From contig OZ316891.1 in the NCBI GenBank assembly GCA_973895155.1, positions 15,314,001-15,378,000 on the forward strand: DNA of 64,000 bases. Direction: 5' to 3'. Below are positions 1 to 10,665 of this stretch, in pieces (position 1 is the first letter of the stretch; each line of letters opens with the position of its first letter). The notes below the pieces were generated by a model. It saw nothing but the letters and a program-made list of their open reading frames with translations, was not told the DNA's origin and did no database searches. The DNA comes from Marsupella aquatica. Its lineage: Eukaryota; Marchantiophyta. Made by a program: the position numbers and the translations under genes.

Positions 1-2032
1 TCATTGGCAAACACATCCTCTTCTTTTGAAAAACTGGAAACATGCTACGGTACTTTCGTATTCTGAAACCTTCAGACTCATATCGCAGACGAGTTTACGC
101 AATGACGTCGAAACAGGATGACGCAGTCCACACGATTCGGATGTCCAGTTGGATTCTGAAAGGTGATGATGTGTTGTTGTGTGGGCTTACTAAGCGAATG
201 GTCCCAAGAAAATTAGATGGAAGCATGAAAAACTGAAATATCTTGATACAATGATTTTTTTCGAGAACAAAGCACAAAGGCATCCTATTAAACTCTCCAG
301 CAGAGCTCGAGGCACTATTGTTGGAAGCAGATCACAAAGAATTTGAGATAGAGTATAATTTTAACGACATATCCCAATTTGCCATAAGTTAAGGAGTATT
401 TAAGACATGTTCTGAACCTCTCTAACTAGTCTTCTAACCATCAATCAATCTGTCCTTCCTGCTCCTTCATCATCATTCATCGGCGCTTCTTCAGGAGTTG
501 CTCCCGGAGATTGCAAGCTTGCTCCTCAGCAGCTCTCAATGCTTTCTCCTTAGACCTTTCTTTCAATGGGTTTTGTGTTGCTCCTGTCTCCTCGACCACT
601 CGTTCTCCTTCCCGAACAATGAGAGCCCATTGCCGTTCTCCTTCTCTTCGACTTCACAAGATGTCGAGGATTCCCAAGATCTGGTTGGAGTGGTCGGATT
701 CGGAGAACTGTCAACCAAATGCTCTGTCGCCAACCGATTGCTGTCCAAAGGACTCAAGGGGGTGGGTTTGTCTGCCGTGATCTGCTCCCTAACCTTTGTA
801 AATCGGTCTCTAATTCAATTCTGGGTGCTGGTCCTCTGGCTGGGCATTGTACCTTCATCACTGTTAAGTCTATGTCTAGGAAACTCAATGCCACACTGGG
901 TTGCTCTGCAGCCTTCTCCTCAGATTTCGACAACGATGGCCTTTTCACTCTCCGTCGACACATATTCTGTAGTGTCCGGAGTCCGCACGGCGTCCAATTC
1001 CGTGCCAGTGTCAGCTATCCAACCTCTGTGTCGACGGATTATTAACTTGATACAATGATAACAATGGCCCCGTTTGATTTTGAGAGTTGTTGACATTTAG
1101 TTCCTGAAAACACGGGGCTGGCCAGAGCCTTTCGAATTAGCCCTGTTCGATGGGCGAGCGAGTTTCATGTTTATAAGAAACGATGCGTTTTTGTGGAGTC
1201 CTTGTGAATAAGGTGTGCATCGTCGAAAGGCGAGCCTAAGGAGTATATTTGTCCAGTGTCAAGGCAAAAAGTAGACTACGAATTTGGTAATCCAGGACTT
1301 TTGCTGTCCATAACCTCAAGTTAGTAGTTGAGGTCCATGAACATTGAGGTTTGAGACCCCCTATTCAGAGTGAAACGGTCCATGAAACCTAGCATTGTAG
1401 TGCGTGGCATTAGGCCAGGAGATGGTGAGGAGTGAGATGGTGACACAGTTCTCTCTGTCGGACTATGGGACACTTCTTGACAAAGCACGACAAGCTTGTG
1501 GATCGTTACTATAGTGATTGTTGATTGTTAGTAGTAGTTTAAAAGTCTTCCGGCTTAAGCTTGGCCATCGTATTAGCAGAATGATAATGATAGGATCCTC
1601 GAGAGTGGGAGTCTACCGACCTGTTTCTAGTACCTTGTAGCCAAGGCCACTAGTTTGGAATACTCGCCCAACAAGAATTCCCAGGCTACGAGGCTCATGT
1701 CAGGAAGGAACTATGAGGAGGCCAAATCCTGCCCGTCTAGATGCTTAGAACTGGAGGAACCTGAAAAGGCAACATAATTCTATACATCTGTCTGTATTGT
1801 GGATATTGAGATGTTCCCAACACAGATGTTACAATGAAATCTTCAGTATCATCTAGAAATAAAATTGTACACACTGTCATCCTATGTTTCTCATTTCAAC
1901 GACCTTCCGCCAATCCAACTAAACAATCCTCCCACTTTCCTGTTCTCTTGCGTTCTTTCTCTTACTATATATAACACATCAAATACAAACAACAATATTC
2001 ACAGTTGAGGAACACCACCCCTGATATGGCAT
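1..2032. other. Gene-poor stretch, no supported gene
   Basis: Open frames here (for example 42-236 and 498-1058 on the plus strand) are short and have no recognisable domain. They are overlapped by equally long frames on the other strand. I see no splice-linked series of exons. The only structure I can point to is a diverged dispersed repeat near 1262-1380, listed separately. The stretch at about 1900-2000 is pyrimidine- and A-rich, without a clear gene on either side that it would serve. Confidence 0.6.
1262..1380 (+). repeat. Diverged dispersed repeat, copy A
   Basis: Shares an ordered series of short words with 23985-24095: 'ggcaaaaagt', 'actacgaa/actatgaa', 'ttggtaatcca/ttggtagtcca', 'ctgtccat' and 'ttgaggtttga', followed in both by a run of C before the next block. 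The order and spacing are similar, so the two look like old copies of one repeat family, probably LTR or other non-coding transposon sequence. The family is not identified and the ends are approximate. Confidence 0.5.
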
Positions 2033-3022
2033 CTAATCTACTAGTGTAAATTCAACACAGTTCCCATAGGGGTCACGGGCAAAAATGGCTCGCCGTCCAG
2101 ACGAGCTTGCGAATAGGAGATTCCTGCATCGATTGTCACAAAATTGTAAGGTTTGCATGGATGACGGAAAAATAAGATCCCCACCACTGCAGAAATGTAA
2201 AAAGATGAATTCCTCAGCCATGATATCAAAAATTCATCACAACTTTTCAAACAAGCCTCACCTGCTTTCTCCAAAACAATTTTCAGACCGTCCAAACTCT
2301 TTAGGGCTACACAGGTATGTCGATCACGGCCACCATAGGCGGGACGGCCAGTCAGAGGGTCGGGATTTGGTAGTTCCATCACATGGATCATTTCTGCTCC
2401 AACCCAGAACCAAGCTCCACTATAGGGTAATTTGTCATTAGGTCGATCCGGGTTGATAGCATTTTAAAGTCTCAAATCAGTATTATCATGTGATTGGTAA
2501 GCACATTTGCAGTCCTTACGGGGCAAAGAGTTTCACTCCTTTGTAGGGCAGCAGCAAAACCTCATGCTTCAATGCCTTCATACAAGTAAATTACCCACAG
2601 TAGAGGCACCTCTTCCACATCCAGGAATGCTACTTTCCATCCCCATACAACGTGAATCCCATCAAAGAGTGAAGTATAGAATCCGTTGGTTATCATCCAG
2701 TACAAATAGCAGGAAAACCCTATGTATACTCGAGACGTGCTTCGCCCCTTGGAAAATCAGAAACCTCGACGCACATTATCGCATAGCAAGTATGAAAATA
2801 TTTCTCCCTGAAGATGCCGAAGTTGTCGTGTTGCATTATGGGGAGATATGATATGGTTGGAATAGTTCAGAACGCTGGAAAAATTGTACGTTAATTCACC
2901 CGTCCTAAATATTGTCCAGTCCCATTCAGACAATGATATCGTACCTAGGACTCCTTGGTAGAATTCGGCAGACCGCTCCAAATTTTCACATATCACCCCT
3001 ACATGATATGCACCTCAGAAGT
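2033..3022 (-). pseudogene. Glyoxalase I / VOC-family protein pseudogene
   Basis: Three blocks on the minus strand match the plant plastid-type glyoxalase/VOC family in order. The first, about 3015-2925, reads GVICENLERSAEFYQGVL. The second, about 2450-2258, contains LPYSGAWFWVGAEMIHVMEL, then NPDPLTGRP and GGRDRHTC, and ends at a good GTGAGG donor. The last, about 2136-2033, contains SGRRAIFARDP, the NCVEFT block and a TAG stop. The gene is broken. Near 3005 the conserved His-His-Val stretch before GVICENLER carries two extra bases. In the last exon about one base is missing (near 2110) between AGISY and SSSGRR. The middle block is preceded by an in-frame TAA with no usable acceptor between it and the conserved codons. 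VOC enzymes use paired beta-alpha-beta modules to bind a metal. This copy probably makes no full enzyme. No transit-peptide exon was found upstream. Confidence 0.75.
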
Positions 3023-3029
3023 CGAGACA

Positions 3030-5577
3030 TACACAAAGTGGATTGTCAGTTTGATCTCAAAGGGCGTCGCAGAGCTTAAGAAAAGAGTCTTCCTGCAATG
3101 CGAGTATTTTTAAATTTTGCGAAGTCTCCAAACTTAGTACCCACCAATAACATGAAGGTTCAATAAGGATATTGGAGCGGTGAATTTCCAAGGAGCTAGT
3201 TTTCTCTTTTGACCAATATCCGGCATATATACGAGATAAAAAATGATCCCAGGTTAAACTTTTGTAGGTTTCAGACATCAGGATGCAACAAGTTTGCATA
3301 CACCAACTCAGGTGAAGGGAAAGGGCTGAGAAAGCTGTTTACTTGGGCTAGTAGGCACTTGCGTCTGTGGAGTCGGTGACAATTCCGCATTGCTGCAGAA
3401 CAGGAGAGGTAGCACATGGACTTGATCGCTGTAGCTTGACGTTGGAGAATCGGTTGACATTCTGGCTCGATAAGAACTTGCTCGGTGCAGCTCCTTTCTG
3501 CCAGTAACGGAGATCCCAAAATTGAAACAAAGGTTGCAAAGTCCTAAATTCTCATGAACAAAACAGTCCAATAAACAAAATTTTGAATGCCAGGAATTTT
3601 AAAACGTTCTGCACTCATTCACGAAAATCAATAATCACGAGTATACAACAAAGCTCTATTTAAGGATGCCAACGTCTCAAACCATCTCATATGTACACAA
3701 TCTTCATCAGTTCACACACGATGGGAAAATCTACCACAACATGCTTGATCCTCCCTTCACAGGTCTTCTTGAAAGCGGAACCCACTGTTTCCTTAGCTAA
3801 AACGGCTCCCCAAACGGTCTGGACGACCTCAGTTCGTGATTTAGACTCCCGCTTAGACTTCCAACTCCTCATGTTGCTGATACTGAAATCTATAATTCTC
3901 CCAGAGCTTAAAAGTTTGGGCAAGGCATTTGAAACCATCCACCGGCCCCATGTTTAGTAAAATGGCTTGATTTTAAAAAAAAGCTACATTTGGTTTTTGT
4001 ATCATAGTAAATCAATTCCTTCCCATCCCAGCAGAGATGGTGGGAGAATCAGCAAGTGAGCTACTATGGGCTAAGCAGTTATGAATCTCTGAAGTGCTTT
4101 GCCCAAGTAAACTCACTCAGGAGCACAGAGGTAGAGCTTGGACGTGATCATTAAGTGGTCAGGGAGTTTGAAATTATCATGCTTTACTCCAGGTTGCAAG
4201 CGTAGCATCAACTTCTGCCCATCATAGTACTCGAGACGCTTGTTGTCATCGAGAGTTAGAGTAAAATGGATGATAATGACTCCCGTTGTACAATAAAAAT
4301 ACCTGTCATGGTCCCCAGGAACGCGGGGCTGTCTGTTGGCCTGTTTCCTAACTTCCCCTAGGAGAAGATTCTTGTCCGACGTACCTCATAGCTGCAATCA
4401 GGTTGCCTCTACTCGATGCAGCAGATTGGGGTTGTGGAATGGGCAAAGCCCGGGTCTGCTTTAGCCGCTTGCCCTTTGGACTGGAAACAATTTGATTAGT
4501 AGAGTCAATTCTAGAAGATGGCAATACAGGGGAAAAGCGTGCCGGTGGATATCTCAGGATGGGCTGATCCCCTTGTGTTGCTTGGGATAATCCCTTTCCA
4601 ACAGCCCGTCGTAGTGGAGGAGAGCGTTCAGGCGCCCGGCGCATTCTTCTCGTCGGATTGTCGTCTTCGTCAGTGGATTCCTTGATGTTGGACTGTCCGG
4701 GATGGGATTGATGTTCATAAAAGCTGTATCCGGGACTGTATCCCGGGCTCTAGTGTGAGCCCTGGGGCAAGCCACTAGCAGCCTGCCGGGAATTGGATTG
4801 ACCGCCTCATTGTTAGTGATTGACCTGCACTGTGAAGATGGTTGAGCAGAGCATTCCATCTCATCTATAAAATGACAAGTAGGAGAAGATTGGCACTCTC
4901 AACCCCTCAATTGCTTGCATTGTTTTGTACAGAGGAGTGCTGCCACATGTTTGCAATGGACAAACCACACTTTAAAATTCTCTCAAATTGCTACCTCCCC
5001 TGATATGAAAAGAGCCCCAGCATCCGCACTGGTGCTTGCTATTGGGGCCTGGTCCAGCACATTGACCAATATTCAGGTCAATCATACTTGAATGAAACAA
5101 AGGCCAGCACTACAAAGTGGCTTCGGGAGAGCACATTGCAACGGGTAGCCTTTAATTCGTTGCGAATATTTGCTAGATCCTACCTCTCTAGAACAATTTT
5201 AGTAAGTTTTTTTGTCTCGATTGCGCAGCTCTGTTTCTCTCTTTGTCGGAGAGTAATTTACCGCAAGCAACTTTATCGGGTGCTTCAGTGGACTTTCAGA
5301 CAATTGGAGTGTCTCTTTCCCTCCCAATGGTCTCTATGTGGGATGAAAGTAGGAATGGCCAAAAGTGCAGACAGCTACAGAGCAAAATGTACACCATTCG
5401 TTACTTAGTGACACGGTTCCTGGCTGTCAGTGCTGTCGGTGTACCAAAACCTTGCCATTGTCATTACAGATGATCGACGAGTTGAAAAGTTTCACCTCCA
5501 CAAATCCCACTTCTCTAGTGACAATAATCTGATCAGATTTTCTCAGAAACGCTGCGCATGTCAGCAAGGGGTATGGC
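3030..5577. other. No recognised gene
   Basis: Several open frames of 60-106 codons occur on both strands (for example 4348-4644 and 4554-4859 minus, 5088-5408 plus). None shows a domain, a convincing intron-exon series or a clear coding bias that I can defend. This is the left flank of the Mutator-like element. The last bases, 5578-5585, are its target-site duplication. Confidence 0.55.
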
Positions 5578-5585
5578 GTTTCTCT
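5578..5585 (+). repeat. Target-site duplication, left copy (gtttctct)
   Basis: The 8-bp sequence gtttctct lies immediately before the left terminal inverted repeat. It is repeated in the same orientation immediately after the right one (15253-15260). Exact 8-bp flanking direct repeats are expected for a cut-and-paste insertion; MULEs usually give 8-11 bp. Confidence 0.92.
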
Positions 5586-5894
5586 ATTCACGGCTATTCC
5601 AAATATCGATGCACATTAATGAGGGGTGAGGGAGCGTTTACAGGGATTTACGGTAATTGGGTCGCGCTTACAGGAGTTTAGTGTTTAGGGCAGTCCGTAC
5701 AATAGACGGGCAGGGTGTCCCTCGAACGACCACCGCACTACCCGGCCTGTCCCCAAAGCCTGCACTGCCCTGTCCCTATTGCTGGCTGCCCCTCCCGGGC
5801 CCGCCCTACCCATACCGGCCATAACCCGCTCACTCTCGAATCTCTCGGGTCGCGAGCGATTTTACCTCCCCGGCCATCCGCGTATCCAGTGTGA
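5586..5894 (+). repeat. Left terminal inverted repeat (309 bp)
   Basis: Starts attcacggctattcc and ends ...atccagtgtga. The reverse complement of 14944-15252 matches across the full length with about 11 substitutions and no gaps. It is GC-rich compared with the flanking DNA. In MULEs long TIRs of this kind bind transposase and usually also hold the promoters of the element's genes. The transposase start codon lies 300 bp inside the inner edge. Confidence 0.95.
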
Positions 5895-6193
5895 TTTGTA
5901 GAAATGCTTGGAATGTAATGGAATGCACCTTATGTACGCATTCAAATTCCTAATACTGTTTGAAAACCTGCTTTGAGCGGGATGGCGTGTAGGGTATGAA
6001 GGGAATGGAATGAATCGCAGGTCTCCAAATTTGATTCCTCTAAGGGAATGTACTAACTTGTCCTGCACATGTCATTCCCTGCCAAAGAATACCAAAAGAG
6101 TGTGTACTCAGGAATGGAATGTCGTGCCATGTGCCAGGTGATTAATCGTGCGGTAAGAGCTTACTAGGAAACTGAACACTTCACATTTGTGCA

Positions 6194-9100
6194 ATGTCAG
6201 GAACTTCTGTGTTACAACTTTTGCACTTGGAGGCTCTCCTTGATTCTTTCAAGTCATCCACGCCTGTGCCAATGTTGGATCCTTTTTTACAGGGCGGGAC
6301 CGCCTATATGAAGACTGGAATAGACACAGAGCACTTGAAATCATTGGACGTCATAGACACAGTGCACATTTCGACAGCAAATGATGTGGAACCGGATGCA
6401 CTTGATGTTGTCCTGGACCATCTACGCGGACTCACTCTCCAGGATTACGAGGAACAGTTTCATAATGAGTATGTGCCACCGATACGCAAAAGTCATTCCG
6501 AATATTTGAAATGTGACCGGATTCAGATTCCGCACGCAGGTGAATTTGAACTTAATGCTCTTGATTGGTTTGGATCAAAATCCGATTATGCTTGGATTCC
6601 AGAGGGAAGGCTTAAAGATTTCATTTGGGGCGAGAATATGCGGGACAATTTCCACACACAATTCACTACTCGGCAGTTGGTAGAGAATCGGATATACAAG
6701 ACAGGTCCGCTGGTGAAGACAACTACCCTATATTGTTGTTGTTTTGGTCCTGAAGATTACCGAGGTTGGAAAAGTTCAAAGGTACCAGACAAACTGAAAT
6801 GCAAGGATACTGGCGTGTTTTTGAAGAGGAAAACAATTACAGGTGAAGTTGTCTTATTTGCACTCGCTCCTTGTTTGCGAACAGTCCAACTGTGCATGAA
6901 TTGAATTTATTTGCAAAGTCCCACTCACGCTTGGCATGGGCTGCTGCAGGAATGTCGGTACGTCGTGGTTGTCGATGCTCGTTTACCTCCACAAAATATG
7001 AGGACCGGCTTGGGGCTGTATTGATAAAATGGATCCAAAAAGATCATTTGGACAAGCTTGGTAACATTTGCCATGGCCTCAAAGACCCCATAGCCTCTGA
7101 AGCAAATGCACATATTGCTCCAAGAATCTCATTGAAGCTCAGGACCAAAATCGAACGATACCTGAGGGCTGGGTTGACTGCCAAGGCAATTGTTGATGCA
7201 CATTTCGAGGAAATTCTTACCAGGTGGCGTAAGGATCACCCGGATGAGGATGCTGACGTCATCATGTCCAGAGACATGCAGCTAACTCCTAGGGACGTGC
7301 AAACTGTCAGGGATTCTATGAGACGACGTCAACCAGACTATTTCTCGGATGAAGCACAAGCCACTAAACTCTGGGTTCTTCAGAATGAAGACCAAGTTTT
7401 GTTGTATCAATCGCAGGTGAAAGTGAACAACCAGCCTTTTATTCTTGTGTGGTCATCCCATTGGCAGCAAAAGAAGCTAGCACAACTTGGTCATCACGGG
7501 CCAGTAGCATTCGATGCCACTTTTGGCACCAATCACCTTGGGGTAAGTACTAAATTGTTTGGCGTGTTTGATACCCTGTTGCATCTGTTATATGAAATTT
7601 ACGTTCCTTCTGAGCACTGCAATTTTCTGTTGTAATTTCAGTTTCCATTTTACACAGTTGTCGTCTTCGACAAATTCCAAAATGCCATTCCCGTAGCATT
7701 TGCGGTTTTGCAATCATACAAAGCAGTACATGTGGCCCAAGCCTTGAATGCCATGAAGGATTGTGTGGATGCGCGGAGGGCAGAAATGAATCTCAACCTC
7801 CCTTGGACGCCCAATTGTTGGATCATTGATGTAGCTGACGAGGAGCAGTTAGCAATCAGGTATGGGTCGTATTACACTGCTGCACATGAATTGGAAGTAG
7901 CACGCTTGAAGAGAAGTTGGAATCATGTGTTTTGTATGATAACGTTTTTCAGACAGGTATTCCCAAACGTGCATATTACATTCTGCACATGGCACGTTCG
8001 AAGGGCCTGGACCAAGAACATCATCTCCAAAGTGTGTTGCCCATTTGCCAAGGCCCAGATCAATGCTGATTTGGGGACAATCATGTATCCAAATGGCTCC
8101 GGTGAGTGCCATTCATTATTTATTATTCCACTGCGCATCGATTTCATATGAACTATTCTTAATAAGTCCCTCCATAATGCACAAAACCTAACCTTACTCC
8201 ATGTCCGGTGCAGACCTCAGTGACGAGTCCGAAGCCTTTATGGATCGATGGGTTGACAGTCAACCAGGATTTGTGGCTTACTACAGAAGAGAATGGCACA
8301 ACAAAGTCGCCAGTTGGGCTGTCCAGTTACGAGGCTACAATCACGCAAACCAGAACACGAACGGTGGCATTGAGCGGTGGCATCACACCCTGAAGATGGA
8401 GTTAAAGGCAGGGAGGTACACTATTACAGGACGCTCCATCCCCTGGCTACTTGGGGTGTTAAAGTGCTTGAGAACCATTACTAGTGCATGTGTGCAGATA
8501 AATTCCAGGGCCGCATTAGGAATAGGACCATTGAAGGCCATGTACACAAGTCACTCACCAGGGCCAAGGCAATCCCAGATGACTATGTCCAAACATTCAA
8601 ATGTGGTTCTGCCAGATGTGCCTCGGTTCGCAGCACGTCAGCACAGAATTTCTGCCTGGGCCCAAAGGAGCATGTTGTCACTGACTGGGACAAGGACATA
8701 TGCTCTTGTACATGTGGGTACTCCCTTCAGAGGAATGCATGCAAGCATCAGGTACAAACTGCACAAGCCATCATTTTTTGCATCATCCCGCTAGCCTTTC
8801 CATGCACCATTTCATCCTGTATGATGTGCTACAGATCAAAGTGTTGCTGTTCACAGAGAAGATGTTTGAGCTGGAAATTTTGCATCAGCTCGGCACAAAA
8901 ATGGGTTCGTTTTCGGGTGGACTAGACCACCATTTCAATATTAGTAAAGGACTTTGTCCACAATTGCCCACAGAGGTAGGCAACATCACTTTGACGTTTG
9001 ACAATGAGGATATTTGGGAGGAACGGAATGGTGATGTTTCGCAGTGTATTGAAGTGTCACCACCATTGGAGGAGTTCAGAGTACTTGTGAAGGAATGTTA

Positions 9101-9836
9101 CGACCAAATTTCCTACCACCCAACCCTTGCTAAGACCGCTTTGATAGAGTTAAAGCAATGGATGGAGTCCATTTTGAGGAGGGAAGCACAACAAATTGTG
9201 GGTAGGCTACAGCGGGACACGGGTCCTGAGACACTCATTCCGACTGAAGGTTCCGATCAAACTACAGTGAGGAAAGAAGGGTGGGTGGACAAAATGATGG
9301 GTGCAAAAGCGAAACGACAGCGCAAAGTAAAGGGCCCGGGTCACAACAACAAAGAAAACCAGGCCCCGTATCCGGTAGGGGACTTGCACAATTTAGTATG
9401 TGGACCACATGCGCCAGAGAAACTGCACATAAAAACTAAGGGGCAACAACCATCATTCCAGGCCAAATTTGAGAAGGAGTCCATAGACGCGCTCGCAAAC
9501 ATGTGCCAAGCGTTGTCAGACCAAACACATGTGGATAAAGGCACTGCAACACCTTCCGCGATGCGCAGACGCAAATGCACCATTTCCACAACGTCCAACA
9601 CAGGGAAGAAGATCAAAAATAGAGCAGCCGCTCCAGCTCAAGTGGACGATGTACTCACCCAGTGCTCTAAGTCAAGCATGCTGAATGGGCCTCTTAGCCA
9701 GGCAATAGTGGCGTTGATCGGAGATATCCACATCGGGTCTAGCCAGGCCTGGGCAATGTCTCCTAACTTCTCAGAGATTTTACGAGCTTTCTCGGCAGGA
9801 GTGTCATCCACCGTAGACCGCTCCACGGAAGTCTAA
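6194..9836 (+). pseudogene. MULE transposase with SWIM zinc finger, disrupted
   Basis: Exons can be followed through GT-AG introns: 6194-6842, 6950-7542, 7642-7859, 7953-8101, 8214 to about 8752, and about 8837-9836. The N-terminal part includes a WRKY/FLYWCH-like DNA-binding block ending GMSVRRGCRCSF. The MULE core follows: VAFDATFGTNHLG (first Asp), WIIDVADEEQ (second Asp), FPNVHITFCTWHVRRAW, and GGIERWHHTLK with the probable third acidic residue. A SWIM finger (CSCTCGYSLQRNACKH) comes next, then a Lys/Ser-rich tail. Such proteins bind the TIRs and cut and paste the element. The frame is lost near 8463 and the restored frame meets a TAG at 8482-8484. I tested splice pairs across this point (for example donors 8416 or 8464 to acceptor 8497) and none keeps the frame open. 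Family identity is firm; activity of this copy is unlikely. Confidence 0.88.
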
Positions 9837-10665
9837 CAACATGTAGTATCCATTGCTGGAGATTAGTGACAAGCCCATGAATAATTCACTATCATGAATA
9901 ATAAAACACTTGCGAATAGTATTTGCGTGCTTGTAGTATTTGCGTGCTTGTAGTATTTGTGTGAATGATATGGATGTTTGCACTCCAATACTAGACACAC
10001 TACTCAGCCAAAGGGTCAATTCACGGCGGACCCTTTGGCGCGCCAATCCACAATTACAGGAATCATTTTAATAATTCACCATTCGATCATAACACGAGTG
10101 CCCATGCGCCAAAATATAATGAATGAATGAATGATGGCCACGTACTCCAAAGCAAATCTGAAAGTAGTGCAAAATCATTCGTCATTTATGAAATTAAACC
10201 ATTCTCATTATTAAAAACGTGTTGCAAACACGTAGATGGTACTGTGTATATATTGTAATAGTGAATGAACAATAGTCTTTCAAAATTCGTTCTTTTCGAC
10301 ATAAAAATAAATAAAAAATATGTCCATCCATTTAATCTTCTTCATCTTTCGATGTGAGATACATACTAATAACGCTATCCCGTGCAGAGAAGCGAGAGGT
10401 TCATGGCCGCCGACCTCTCCGGTGGGTGGTCCCCGTTACCTTGTACTAGCATCGTACCCTACATAACCACTCCGGTGCATGTATGGAGCTGGTCTGCTAT
10501 AAACTCCCCGGCCAACCGACTGTATTGGAAGCAAAAATATATGGCAGCATGCAACCCATCATTTGCGCATATATGAAAACGCTGCATATATAAGTGGCCC
10601 TACTCCAAATTCAATGCCCCTACACACGATTTGGAATTTTTGCTGTGGCCGCGCTAGGAAACTAG
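9837..10665. other. Convergent intergenic spacer inside the transposon
   Basis: AT-rich spacer between the 3' ends of the rightward transposase gene and the leftward accessory gene. It holds a short tandem repeat (9917-9963) and A-rich stretches with AATAAA-like words (about 9899 and 10308) that could serve as polyadenylation signals. No coding segment was recognised. Confidence 0.6.
9917..9960 (+). repeat. 17-bp tandem repeat
   Basis: The unit tagtatttgcgtgcttg occurs twice in full (9917-9933, 9934-9950) and a third time in part. It lies in the 3' spacer just after the transposase stop codon. Confidence 0.9.

Noticed and set aside
498-1058. 186-codon plus-strand frame
   Set aside because: Ser/Leu/Phe-rich, with no domain, and overlapped by other long frames in the same GC-richer patch. 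No splice partners.
4348-4859. Overlapping minus-strand frames of 98 and 101 codons
   Set aside because: Pro/Arg/Ser-rich in two frames at once, which points to base composition and not to a gene.
8416-8497. Short intron that would rescue the transposase frame
   Set aside because: Joining 8415 to 8498 creates an immediate stop. The donors at 8456, 8458 and 8464 do not give the needed phase or a realistic intron length.
10384-10430. Possible hairpin (gagaggt ... acctctc)
   Set aside because: Only a 7-bp stem, no terminator or RNA context. Chance is a fair explanation.
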